In this document: one piece after another, positions 35,047 to 46,301 of the stretch
How the letters are laid out: each line of letters starts with the position of its first letter
How positions within the stretch are numbered: position 1 is the first letter of the stretch
NCBI GenBank assembly: GCA_963565915.1
Contig: OY751492.1
Coordinates: forward strand, 3,658,001-3,722,000
Reading direction: 5' to 3'
Source: Entoloma clypeatum
Lineage: Eukaryota > Basidiomycota > Agaricomycetes > Agaricales > Entolomataceae
Length of the DNA stretch: 64,000 bases
Position numbers and translations under genes: made by a program
Notes under the pieces: model-generated
Database searches by the model: none
Told to the model about the DNA's origin: nothing
What the model saw: only the letters and a program-made list of their open reading frames with translations

Positions 35047-35454
35047 GAGGGCTACAGGAGACAATATATACCTCCCTTAGTGTATATATACTCATAGGAG
35101 GATGGGGGCATGAAGTCCGAGGCATGGGAGGCATGGGGAAAGGGGAGGGGTCGGGGGAGGACAGGGGGGGCTTGTGGCAGGGGAGTGGGAGCGCGCCTGG
35201 ACATTGCAAATGACGTGGCGGATGTGGGCCGATGGGCCCTGAATGTTGCTGATCATTGCTGATGGGAGTTTGATGGGTTCTCGGCGTGTGCTGAGGATGC
35301 ACAAGGATGTCTCAGTGGACTTGGGTGAAGATATCCGATTTCGCGACGGGGATATTGCTGGTGTTGGGATTTAACAGGAAAGAGCCTAATCAGGCAGGGC
35401 CACACACAGTGTCATCCCAGCCTGATTAGGCTGGGTATGTGGGAACACTAGGTG
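35047..35454 (-). repeat. Dispersed repeat family C, inverted copy with empty pogo site
   Basis: Matches 29184-29555. Its right end (35398-35454) also matches the sequences on both sides of the pogo element, joined at a single TA (35436-35437). Confidence 0.75.
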
Positions 35455-35796
35455 TAAAGTCCATAGCCTTTTTGACACACCTCAGAAATTGGGACATCGC
35501 TCCCCCCAGCTCTACTTTTTCAGGAATATTTTTATATATTCATATTCAGTGGAACACATCCAGCATTTTATACACTAAGACCTTGGCAGGAGGTGCCCTT
35601 GTTCTTGTGTTACGAACTGATCTTTCAAAAAGTTTTAAAAACCCCATCAGGGATAGTATCATTCCACTGACCAACTCTTCAGTCACGTGTCACAGCCAAA
35701 AAAATGGCTCACTCAAAATGTTTTTCTTGTGATTTTTTGGAATTTTTTTTTGATTTTTTTTGGTCGAAATTTCCAAAAATTTCGAAGAGTTGGTTG

Positions 35797-36093
35797 CACT
35801 GCTGGCAGTGATCAGTGTAACCTGAGGAAACACCGAAAAAGAAATATGTTTTGTTTTTATTGACCAGTGTTTGTGCAGGAAATACAAAAAGTGTTTCTCT
35901 TGATAATCTGAAAGAAATACTTTAAGTATAGAAAAACAAAGAAAACACAATGGAAGGTCATACTTAAAAGTATTTCTTTCAGATTATCAAGAGAAACACT
36001 TTTTGTATTTCCTGCACAAACACTAGTCAATAAAAACAAAACATATTTCTTTTTCAGTGTTTCCTCAGGTTACGCTGATCTGTGCCAGCAGTG
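35797..36093. repeat. Near-perfect hairpin, about 127-bp arms
   Basis: Arms 35797-35923 and 35967-36093 are complementary with about five mismatches around a loop of about 40 bp. The sequence is AT-rich. It could be a foldback MITE or a source of double-stranded RNA. No TSD was identified. Confidence 0.88.
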
Positions 36094-36266
36094 TTGGTGG
36101 AGTACAGTAGTTTGTGTCACATATTTCAACAGATTTTTTAGTACATAGTTACAGTGCCTTGCATATTGTTTTGCACACTCAATTTTCTGTGAGCAATTTG
36201 ATGTGACCATCCTGTCACTCAAACCTTATTTCTGAAGGGGAAAGAGCTGAACTTGAGGCCTGAGGC

Positions 36267-37118
36267 GTGAGCACTGACTTGATAATGGATCTTGAGCGCG
36301 AACTTTCCATTGCGATGGCTCCTCCCATTACTGACGATATGTGCCAACATATGCTTGTGTGGCACCACGAACATCAGAAATCAGCCCCAGAGATTGCCTG
36401 TCTTGCAGGATGCAGCGTGCAGACCATATATTATATTTTGTCTTACAAGCATGACTACAGAACAGTCAACAACCCTTTTGCGAGAACAGTTGGCCAAACT
36501 CGAGTGCTCAACACAGGCGATGTGAATTATTTGGTGTCTTTGTTAGCAGCGAGGCCCAAAATCTATCTGGACGAGCTCCAAGAGGAACTCCTTGCTACAC
36601 AAGATGTAGATGTTTCAATCCCAACAATATCTCATGCCCTACATTGATGGGAGATCAGCAATAAAAATGTTGCCAGTCACGCGATGGAGAGAAATGAGCT
36701 TTTATGGGCCACTTGGCAAGCAGAGCATGGTGACATACCTGCTGAGTATTGTGTTTGGCTGGACGAGGTAAGTGTTGATGACAAGACAAATCAATGTCAA
36801 AGAGAATGGAGTCCAATTGGCCAAGCATGTGTTTGTTGAGAGACCTTTATTCTTGGGCAGCGCTACTCTGTCCTTCCTGCCCTGGCATATGAAGGCCTCA
36901 TTGCACTTGATATCTTCCAAGAATCTGTCAATAAAAAAATATTTGTTCAATTCATCAATGAGCAGGTGGTGCATACAATTCTGTTGATTTTGCTGAGCAT
37001 TTGCACAGGCACCAAGACTGAATCCATACCCTGGCCCATGGAGTGTGGTGATCATGGACAATTGTGCTATCCACCATGATGAAGAAATTCACCAAATTGT
37101 TGAGGTTGAATGTGGTAT
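36267..37118 (+). pseudogene. Tc1/mariner-like transposase relic
   Basis: An ATG frame (36267-36647) encodes an N-terminal helix-turn-helix part (SAPEIACLAGCSVQTIYYIL, ISHALH). Downstream, in broken frames, are SNKNVASHAMERNELLWATW, EYCVWLDE (first catalytic Asp region), RYSVLPALAYEGLIALDIF and VVIMDNCAIHHDEE (second Asp, about 37045-37080), ending VEVECG at about 37118. These blocks are typical of fungal Tc1-like DDE transposases. The region with the third catalytic residue is absent, a stop follows ISHALH and frameshifts are present, so it is a dead 3'-truncated copy. No TIRs were identified. Confidence 0.82.
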
Positions 37119-37852
37119 GACATCAGCAAAGTGGTCCCAGGGCTGGTAGTGATCCATAGCAAACACACTCACATCCATAGTAGCCATAGCACTCTGTAGC
37201 AACCTCACTGGCAGGCATAGCAATGTAGCACTAAAGCATGATAGCATTGTAACATCATAGTACCCATAGCATTGTAGTATAGAAACCTGGTAGCACCATA
37301 GTATTGTAGTCTCATAGCCTGGTGTAGTACTCAATATTTCTCTAGGTTGGTTGACACTCTTGCATGTCACAGGGGTGTTTTTTTTTTTCATTCCTAAGAA
37401 ATACTCACAGCTGGTTATCATGTAAAAATATGTATTAGATATTGTGCTACACTGAAAATGTACAAAAATGCCCCGTGTCTCCGTACATCCCTTGCCCATG
37501 CGAGGTCTCTCTCGTCACCCCTGCCCCTTGTGTCCAGCCCGACATGGCCCCCACATGCAGCCTCTTGCCTCTCATGTCCCTCAGCTCTCGTCCGCGCGTG
37601 TTGTTCTGCCATTTTTGTGCGTCCCATGTCATTTCACACCATTGTTCACACGCCTCCCACCGTTCCTGCATGTTCTTGCATGTTCCCGCCATTTCTCATG
37701 TGTTTCGTCAGTTGTCTGATGTGATGTGAATGGCAGGGTGCTTACCTATACTGGGCCCCCCGCACCTGCCATGTCCCTCAGCTCTCATGCTGCTCATCAC
37801 CCGCGTCCCATACGCCCCTCGTGTGTGCTCAAAACCCGCGTCCTGTATGCGC
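37119..37852. other. Non-coding repeats left of copia copy 2
   Basis: 37160-37330 is built of degenerate units around catagcattgtag. 37460-37850 is family D sequence on the minus strand; its continuation at 42510-42720 shows that copia copy 2 inserted into it. Confidence 0.5.
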
Positions 37853-38140
37853 TGTTGAAGTTCCACCTGGGCGCTAGCCACAGATGTACTGAGCAACATA
37901 GCTACAGTGGAAGTACTCTACATAACCGTTCTAGCCACTTACATGGTTTGGAGGGGTGAGGCTGGTGAGAGCGGTTGAGGCTGGTAAGAGCGATGGAGCT
38001 GGTTGATATTGACAGTTTCCTGGTCTTATATACCATACTACTGTTTGTACCAACCAAACAAGTGTGTAAGAAAGATATGTAATGGTCACGTGATGTGATC
38101 TAATCTTAATCTAATCTACGTGATGGGAAAAGTTTCAACA
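37853..38140 (-). repeat. 3' LTR of copia copy 2
   Basis: 288 bp; lacks a 22-bp stretch present in the other LTR around 42346-42368. It is preceded on its own strand by a G-run polypurine tract (38141-38150). Confidence 0.92.
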
Positions 38141-38208
38141 CCCCCCCATATTTAGTACATACTTCTAAATACATCTTACTTTTTCCCATATAGGTACTTT
38201 TCTTCGTC

Positions 38209-41200
38209 TTAGTTTTTTAGTAATCCGAAGTACGGAATAAACTTGTTGAAGAGGATTTTCCCCAGATTCTTGGTTAAAAGGTCTGCAGGGTTATTCACTC
38301 CTTCAATGAATTCGACCGTGATAATGCCTTCAGATACTTTTTCTCTGACAAAGTGGAATCGCACGTCGATGTGCTTGGATCGCTTCTCAGTCACAGGGTT
38401 GGATGCAATAAAGACGGAGCCGTTGTTATCTCCATAGATCGGTACTGATCCGATCTGCATTCCAAGTTTGGCAAGCATGCTTCTCAGCCATGTTGCTGCG
38501 CGACTGCAATCTGATAGCGCCATATACTCTGCTTCTGTAGAAGAGAGGGCCATGGTCTTTTGCGCCGATGACACCCATGTTATCGCTCCAGATGCCAGTG
38601 ATATGAAGAAGCCGGTGGTAGACCTCCTCGTGTTTTCATCTGACGCCCAGTCGGAGTCTGTGAATGCATAGATTCCTTTCCCGGAGTCCCCATCGTACAT
38701 GATCGCGTAATTTTTTGTTGCCTTTAAATATCTGCAAATATCCCTAGCCACCTCTAAATGGTGTCTGGTGGGATTTGCGGAAAATTGGGACATTTTGATT
38801 ACAGCAAAGCAGATGTCAGGCCTCGTTCCGATCATCAGATATAGGAGTGATCCGATGACGGATCACCAGGCACAAGGTGCCCTAGGTCCCTACATTCCCA
38901 TGTGGTCATGAAGGCCTTCTTTTTCTCTAGCGTATATTCCCGGTTTGTGCCGAGAAAAGCAGAGTCGTCGACATAGATGACGGCGATTACAATTTCCCCG
39001 TTGGTACTTTTGTGAATGAACACTCCCGCATCGGAGTGAAGCCGGACAAAGCCGAGCTTTTTCATGGAGGAATCAAGTTCTCTCCACCAGGCTAATGCGG
39101 CCTGCTTAAGTCCATATAGGGCTTTGTATAGTCGGTACACGAGGTGTTCTTTCCCTTTTACTATGTAGCCCTCAGGCTGTCGCATGTAGATTACCTCAAG
39201 GAGCGTTCCATAGAGGAAGGCTGATGAGACGTCCAAGAGTGTCATGAACCACCCTTCAAGGGCTGTCAATGCCAGTATTAGTCGGACGGTTTCATATCTC
39301 ACGACTGGTGAGAAGATCTGATCAAAGTCGATCCCTTCTACCTGTGAAAAGCCTTTTGCGACGAGGCGTGCTTTCAGGCGCCTGTCGGACTTTTCATTGT
39401 AAACCCATTTGTTCCTTAGAGCTCCTACGTTTCTCCTTTGGGATATATACATATGCCTGACATCCGAAGACTCTGACACTGGACATGTCGGGAATCTCAT
39501 TGGTCACTTTGAAGTGAGGGGTTTTCCATTCAAGACGCTGCATGGGGGTTCTGTTGTAGAGAAATGCTGCATGTTCCAGGCAGAATTCCCACCACATAGG
39601 TGGTAAGCATGCGTCGAAGCGTAGTGCCTGAGATTTTTCCCACAGAGTTCGATTTATCCGTTCTGCTCTACCATTCTGCTGATGCTGATATGGGAGTGTG
39701 ACGTCGATCAGAATTCCATGATCGGCAAGTACATCCTTGTATTCGTCAAATTCTCCACCTCCATCAACCCGCCATTTTTTAGGGGTAGCAGCAAATTGAT
39801 TCTGGATCATCGCAAGGAATTGTTTCAGCGCCGTGATGGTGCCTGACTTTTTCCTAAGCAAGACGACCCAGACATGGGATGAAAAATCGTCCAAAAAGGT
39901 AAGGAAATACTTGTACTTATTGTACGATGCCGTGGATATCTGCTTCAAATCCAAATGGATCAAATCAAAGGGTTTGACAGCCCTCGTCATTGAGTTAGGA
40001 TAAGATTGATTTGGCATTTTCCCTTTTAGACACCCCGTGCAGCTTTCCTGTGATTTCTCACGTACTAACGTTCTGGGTACTCCTTTGGTACTGGTGGGAA
40101 TCTTATTGAGCGCCTGGTCATTTGGGTGGCCAAGGCGTTTATGCCAGGTTTCGACAGTGATTTCGCTAGAGATCGCGTGGATTTGGTCATAGCGTATTTC
40201 AGTGTCTAACCAATAGATGGTTTGTCCGAGAATGTGAGGCGAGAACTGTATTTTGTTCTGTCCTTTGGAGATGTTGATTTCTCCATGCATTCCGTCTACT
40301 TTGTAACCGTGATTAAGGAAGACGCCTAGGGACAATAGGCGTGTGTCCATGTCCGGAATGTAGAATACAGGTTGGAGAAGATGGGTTTTTACTTCCCCAT
40401 TTAGGGTATGCCGTACTGGAACAGCCCCAACTCCGAGAATTTCCAGTTTCTTTCCCTTTGCAGCTGTTTGGACAAATTGCTTAGCCTTGAGAGGCCTGTA
40501 GTACGCGAAGCCTTTCAACTCATGGGTAAAGTGTAATGATGCGCCAGAATCTAAGATCCACTGAGCGCGTTCTCTCTCTTTGCAGTGTGTGCAGGACGCG
40601 AAATGTTTGATATATTTTTTGTACAGATCATCACTAAAGAGATCTATACTATCTGCATTGGTACTAGCTAATGTATATTCAAACGTCTGTGTGTGATTAT
40701 TAGTGTTTCCCATTTGGTCAAGTTTGAGAGAAGAATGTGATGAACCGTCAAGTTCGATCAGCCCATCTTCAAATTGTTCCGGCCCCATCCGCTCGCTTTG
40801 ATGGTCTATGTCCATCATCCTGAGGGAGTCATCCAAAGGCGGAGTGACTCGACGCTGCTTGGATGGTCTTCCATCTTCTTCTGGGAAGAGGGGGGAAGTG
40901 GATGGCAGGAGCGACAAACTCAACCGTTTCTTCCATATGGTCGGACGTGTTGTCCGCATTGTTAGCGCTTTTCTTCTGATTGCGCCAGCGGCCCTTTCCC
41001 TTCTTCTTTTCAGAAGCGGTACTTGGGTCGGCCGAGTTAGGCTGCTCATCAGCATTGTTCTGTGAGGTACTCGGCTTTTGCTGCTTTTCCCATTTGGGGT
41101 CCTGCCCCTTTCGCTTTGTCCCGGAAATTTTCCGGGCCTGCTCATTGGACGCATGAGTAGACCCAACCGAATACTTGCGCCTGTATTCCGAGATGATGCT

Positions 41201-41830
41201 TTCGGCAACTCCTTTCCACGTGAAGTCGTCAGCATCGTATACCTGGAAGAGAGTGGTGGAGAGCGAGGACCATGCGTCAGGGATGGCGTTGGCGAGGATC
41301 ATTGCTTGCATTATGTCGGGCATGTCGAACTTTGACTCGCTGAGACGAGCGAAGAGTGACCCCAGGCGTTCGATTTCAGGCACAGGGTCGCGTCCAGATA
41401 GTTTGAAGGTAGCGGCGGTCTTGAAGTCGCCAAAGATGATGGCCGGGGATACCTTGGCATAGGCATCTTTCAATGTTGCCCATGCGTCAAGCGCCGAGGT
41501 GCTGTCTTTGATGTGGCGTCTGATCGCCTCAGAGACCTTCAGGCGTATTGCCCCGAGAGCTACGTCGTCGTCCCTGATCCAGGCTTTTTCTTCCTTGCGG
41601 AAGCCGGGCTGGTCGACTGTGGTAGCCAGCACAGGGGGAGCAGCAGCAGTGGCCCCAGGGGTGGAGACCATGGTGGTAAAATCGGCGATGTCAGGGCGGG
41701 GGATGTCGCCAGAAACAAGGCGCCAGACTCCTTGATGGAGGAGGTAGGACTTCATCCTTTCGGCCCAGCTTTGGTAGTTGATGCCGTCGAAGGGGGTGAT
41801 GATGTCAAGAGCAGAGCGAGAGGTAGACAT
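38209..41830 (-). pseudogene. Copia Gag-Pol, three internal deletions
   Basis: Starts at ATG 41830 (MSTSRSALD) and ends at TAG 38209. Gag is intact to about 40905; there a deletion relative to copy 1 joins PAIHFPPLP to a different frame (PEEDGRPSKQRRV). Protease (LDSGAS, about 40550), GAG pre-integrase and integrase core (HVWVVLLRKKS, VDGGGEF, NGRAERINRT) are readable and keep the Trp that is a stop in copy 1. At about 39425 roughly 690 bp between integrase and RT are missing. RT with YVDD is present (about 38965), and a further loss of about 225 bp lies near 38850 before RNase H (FTDSDWASD, STEAEYMAL). Each junction shifts the frame, so no polyprotein can be made. Confidence 0.92.
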
Positions 41831-42194
41831 TGTTAATGAATCTGAAAAAGGGTTTTCCCAATCAGTGATAATGAATTTGATTTGAGAAAACAAGTAAATG
41901 ATTTCTCATGACATATTCCCTTCAGGAGTAGCGGTCATGGGAAAAAACCCTTTTTGTGTGTCAGAAGTGTATGAGGTACGATCGGCTTTTTCCACATGAT
42001 GTGTACTAAGTCAATCCCCTTAGGGACGCTTCATGACAGGTACTTGTCGTAATGACGTTCCCAGGTTCATGTGTGAAGAAGTATGACTCAGAGACCGGAT
42101 CTTTTGATCGGTTCTTTGCCAACCAGGGTAGAGTGGGCAGGTACTTGCTGTTGCCAGTGTTCCCAGGTCCCTCTGCTATCCGGGGCCCATAACC

Positions 42195-42504
42195 TGTTGA
42201 AGTTCCACCTGGGCGCTAGCCACAGATGTACTGAGCAACATAGCTACAGTGGAAGTACTCTACATAACCGTTCTAGCCACTTACATGGTTTGGAGGGGTG
42301 AGGCTGGTGAGAGCGGTTGAGGCTGGTAAGAGCGATGGAGCTGGTTAAGAGTCAAGAGACAACTTGTTGATATTGACAGTTTCCTGGTCTTATATATCAT
42401 ACTACTGTTTGTACCAACCAAACAAGTGTGTAAGAAAGATATGTAATGGTCACGTGATGTGATCTAATCTTAATCTAATCTACGTGATGGGAAAAGTTTC
42501 AACA
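42195..42504 (-). repeat. 5' LTR of copia copy 2
   Basis: 310 bp, ends TGTTGAAAC/CTTCAACA on the minus strand, next to the PBS. Confidence 0.92.
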
Positions 42505-42810
42505 TGCGCCTCACCTGCGCTTCGTGCACTGGTGTGTTCGGCCCATGGTGTTTGGGTGCCCCGCATCCCATGTCATTTCTGCACTGTTCTTGTCTCTCCC
42601 ATGTCGTTGCTCGTGTGTCCCCCACCGTTCCTCGTGTGTTTTGTCAGTGGTCTGGTGCCAGGTGAATGGCAGGTGCTTACCCTTACGGCCTCCGTGGCCC
42701 TTGTGTGAATGAAGGGAGGAGGCATTGATGGACACATACTCAACCTACATTTATGGTCCAGCGAAGACATACAGTGTATGGTAAATTACGGAAGCAGCGA
42801 ATTTGCCACA

Positions 42811-42992
42811 GTGAGCGGCAACAGAATGAAATGTGGTCGGCAACAAACTCAATGCAGCCGGCAACAAACCCAATGCGGCCAGTGACAACTTCAGTGCGGC
42901 CGGTGACAATGACAATGTGGCTGGCGACAAACTCAATGCGGCTGGCGACAACGACAATGTGGCCGGTGACAAACTCAATGCTGCCGGTGAGA
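42811..42992. repeat. 24-bp minisatellite
   Basis: About seven units of period 24 (gNcggcgacaaNctcaatgcN). Read on the plus strand it gives an 8-residue repeat (AGDKLNAA, AGDNDNVA). No gene call is justified. Confidence 0.8.
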
Positions 42993-43148
42993 CAACATCA
43001 AAATACCCTGTGACAACGTCACTGCAGACGGCGACAAGGATGATGTGCCATGGCTGGTGACAACCAAGGCTCATTTTATTGTAGAGAAAAAGCATAGACA
43101 TCTGTATAGTATGATAGTGGAATAACAATGGTACGCCGCTATGCCATA

Positions 43149-44997
43149 TCACTCTGCACCCTCGCTCTCCAATGACCCAGTATCACTTGAACTGCCAGGG
43201 ACACGCACATGAGCTAAATCTTCAGCGGTCCAAGGGCGGCATTGGAATTGAGCCCCAGGGGCATGGGCAAAGAGCCCCGGCAAACAAATGGGAGGGAGGG
43301 GTCCAGTTGGCTCACTATCAGAGACATCAGAGTCAACACCTTCAAGTGCGCTGACGACGTTGGCGGCAGTAGGTGCATTTGTGACGCCACTGCTGTCGCC
43401 ATCGGTGTCAGGGTCGCCATCAGTTTCGCCGTCACCGTGATTGTCGCCATCACTGTTGCCGTTATGGGCGCCGTCAGTTTTGTTGCTGCCATCGGCCTCG
43501 TTGTTGGCTTCATCGGAGCCCTCAAGAGCCACCAGTGCATTGTCAAATAGTGTTGACGGTGGGGGCCCACTCTGGTCATCCTCTATGTCACTCACCTCCT
43601 CCTCTAGGACATTCATAACAATGTCCAGAGTCTGATGATAGATTGCGGCGGAAGGAGTGGCTGGGGAGTCAATGGACAGCGAACACCATGTCAGCGCAAC
43701 AGGGTTTGGCAAAGGGTGGGACACCTGTTCATCACTGATATCACCCATGATAATGTCGACGACCTCCTGGTACAACAGGCAATGTGGAGGTGGCCGGAGC
43801 TTGAGTTGCAGGTGACCTGGGGTTTGGAGTGAAAATCGGTGAGTCACACTCAGCATTGAGAGTGGTGAGGGAAGGGGCAGGAAGAAAAGCAGCGGCAAAG
43901 TGGTCACCTGCGTCCGCGGTGTGGCTGTATGGGCTCAGTGAAGGGGATACTGAAATGGTGCGAAATATCGAGGGTGCCGAGGTCGGTGATGAGAGATGGC
44001 GAGGCAGCAGAATGGCGACCAATCATGTCCAAGAAGGGGGCATCTCTTGGGCCATCAGAGTCATTACCGGCAAAACCGCCATCGGCAAGGGACTCATCAT
44101 ATCCAGAATGCAGCAGCTGGTACTGGTTTTCTGCTGCTCTCACCAGCTTCCCAATGTCATCAACACCTCTCCAGTGAGATGCTGGTACTGCAATGTGTCT
44201 CCTCGCGGGCTCCAGGGATTCAAGGGTCATGGCGTGCTCATAGAGCATGTTGAAACCACTAGCACAATGGATGGCCAAGTGCAACACATTCGCCAACACT
44301 GTTTTCTGGGCATGAAGCCTGTTCGCCACCGCTTGGAGTTGGTGAGAGGCGTCAAGGGCCATGGTGCGGTACCCCGCCGCTGCCTGAGAGTTCAGAGAGA
44401 TATGGGGAGGGGGAACTGATGGATAGTCGGCAAGAGAGTGACCGGCGAATGTACTGGCGAATGTACCGGTGACAGTCTCGCCGCCCGGCGGGTGACCAAG
44501 GATGCCGTGGTGGACTTCGAGACACTAGGTGAGTGTGTTGTCATGCAATATCTGCTGGGGGCACTCTGGGTGGTTCCACCAGTCAAGGTGGTAGTGCGGC
44601 ACAATGCCAAATTCTTGCGTCGGGTGGGAGCTCCCATCAAGCACGGCTGACCAAGGAAAATGGGGATGGGCGTTGTTTCCATATCCACCCAGATCGGTGA
44701 ACGACAGTGTGTGAGTGATGATTGGAATGTCTATTGGCACTCCAGCACTTGCCACCAGGCCAACAAAGCGCATCGACACGGCCTACGATATGTTAGTATA
44801 CATATTGTTTAATCAGCACATAAGCTTACCAATTCCGAGGCGAGTACATCCTTCATCCACCCTTGCTGATTTGCCGGTGCCTGCTGAATGCCGAGCAAAG
44901 TGGCATGGAAGTGTGACTCACAGTATGCAACCACTGTGTTTGGATCGGGACAAGGATGACCAGTCATAGAAGAAGTTGAGGTGGAGGAAGAGGACAT
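43149..44997 (-). pseudogene. Unrecognised multi-exon gene, probably broken
   Basis: Exon 1 (44997-44830, start MSSSSTSTSSM) and exon 2 (from 44782) join in phase over a 47-nt GTAAGC...GTAG intron: ...VLASEL then AVSMRFVGLVASAG. Exon 2 runs HTLSFTDLGGYGNNAHPHFP...HYHLDWWNHPECPQQ and hits an in-frame TAG at 44525-44527. The same frame then continues VHHGILGHPPGGETVTG through MALDASHQLQAVANRLHAQ to about 43908, where a splice donor is possible. A further frame, 43907-43149, holds an acidic Asp/Gly/Asn-rich stretch. I do not recognise any domain. The stop and the unclear last junction suggest a decayed gene or a piece of an unknown element. Confidence 0.4.
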
Positions 44998-45710
44998 TGC
45001 AGTTGCAATAGAGTGTGGATGAGAAGAAGATGGCGGTAAATGTGACAGATAACAATGTGTCACATCGTTCATCGCAAAAAGCGACACATGTTTTTATACC
45101 CACACATACCAATAACAAGCCTTACAAGGCTCAACAGGACTACCAGGTTAGAGGCGAGCTGACAACCGATACATGTGAATACAATCACAAGTCCTTCCTG
45201 ACATACCATTACCAAGTTGGCCGATTTTGCCAACCTGCTATTTCCCGCCATGCTGTTGCCTGATTAACAACCTGGTATTCATTGTTAACACAATACATAC
45301 TGTGCAAAACTTGTTAGGAACAACCTAGGATGTTTTCGATTGCTCCCTTTACATTTGACATATCAATGAAGGAAATGTTAAATATCATATATTGGAAGTA
45401 GACAACATGTTCTTTATGGACTGAAATACCAGAAAAGGACAGGACAACAACTCACCAATTCGCCAGTCATTTATGCAGGGAAAAAATGCCCAACTTGACC
45501 CGCGAAACTGGAGCAATACTGCATGGAATATACCATGAAAAAAATAGACCCGTACGCACCTGGCTCGAACCGGCGAACTCTACTTCGATAGCGCCTGGGA
45601 GATGAAAATGAAGGCTTGCATTCTTGGCAGACCTGGGGCGGCTTGGAAAGAGCTTGAGGATGTAAAATATGGACGGGTGCGTGAATGGAGGTCCTACCAT
45701 TAGCTGCTGC
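44998..45710. other. Intergenic, no gene seen
   Basis: AT-rich non-coding sequence. A tRNA B-box-like string (ggttcgagcc on the minus strand, near 45570) lacks a fitting A box and acceptor stem. Confidence 0.5.
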
Positions 45711-45880
45711 TAGTGTTTGAGGGTTCGGTTCGGTTCGGTTTTTTGCCTCCGAGGGGCATAGACCGAGACCAAGACCGGTCTTCATATATGACAAAAGGGC
45801 AAAAAACCGGACCGGTCCACTCAGGACCGGTCCATTGGACCCATGGACGGTGGACCGAACCGGTCCAGACCGGTCAGAAC
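45711..45880 (+). mobile_element. hAT-like element end, truncated
   Basis: Starts with the same TIR as the arrays' element (TAGTGTTTGAGGG) and keeps the ACCGGTC-rich subterminal zone, then is cut at 45881 by the gypsy family B LTR. The opposite end was not found. Confidence 0.8.
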
Positions 45881-46251
45881 TGTTACGGACTCTACGGTAT
45901 GCGGACGACGTCATCACTTTTACTTATCGGCCCGGCTCGGCGCCCTCTTATGAATACATTATGTTGCAACATCTATTTCCATTCCCTTTGCTACCGCTCT
46001 GACTCATTCCGCAGTAGCTTTACTCAGCTCCGCAGTATGTATGACTCATTGTACATAGCCTTCCGCAGTCGCCTTACTCAGGCGCACTGCCTTCCGCAGT
46101 ACTGACTCATCCGCTACCACCTATAGTCAGTACCTATATAAACCTCTTGTACTGTAGTAGATTCCTTAGATTTAGCAATCACATTGCTCTTCGCCTTTCC
46201 ACTTTCCTGCATACTCTGCCCGAACCTTGGAACGGTTTGTTAAGCATAACA
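45881..46251 (+). repeat. 5' LTR of gypsy family B
   Basis: 371 bp, TGTTACGG...GCATAACA, with a TATA box (cctatataaacctc) near 46133-46146 and several ccgcagt/actca repeats. Confidence 0.9.
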
Positions 46252-46301
46252 AGTTGCTAAATCTCGTTAGGTTCGCCCAGAGCGAAGAGAGCAACTACCA
46301 G

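Larger units (their letters stand above)
37853..42504 (-). mobile_element. Ty1/copia retrotransposon, copy 2, internally deleted
   Basis: Same family as 5627-11427. LTRs are 42195-42504 (5', 310 bp) and 37853-38140 (3', 288 bp, lacking 22 bp), with a 5-bp TSD TGCGC at 37848-37852 and 42505-42509. The initiator-Met anticodon-arm PBS is conserved at 42181-42194. The internal region carries at least three deletions relative to copy 1. Confidence 0.94.

Noticed and set aside
45540..45610. Possible tRNA on the minus strand near a B-box-like ggttcgagcc
   Set aside because: No A box at a proper distance and the acceptor stem does not pair.
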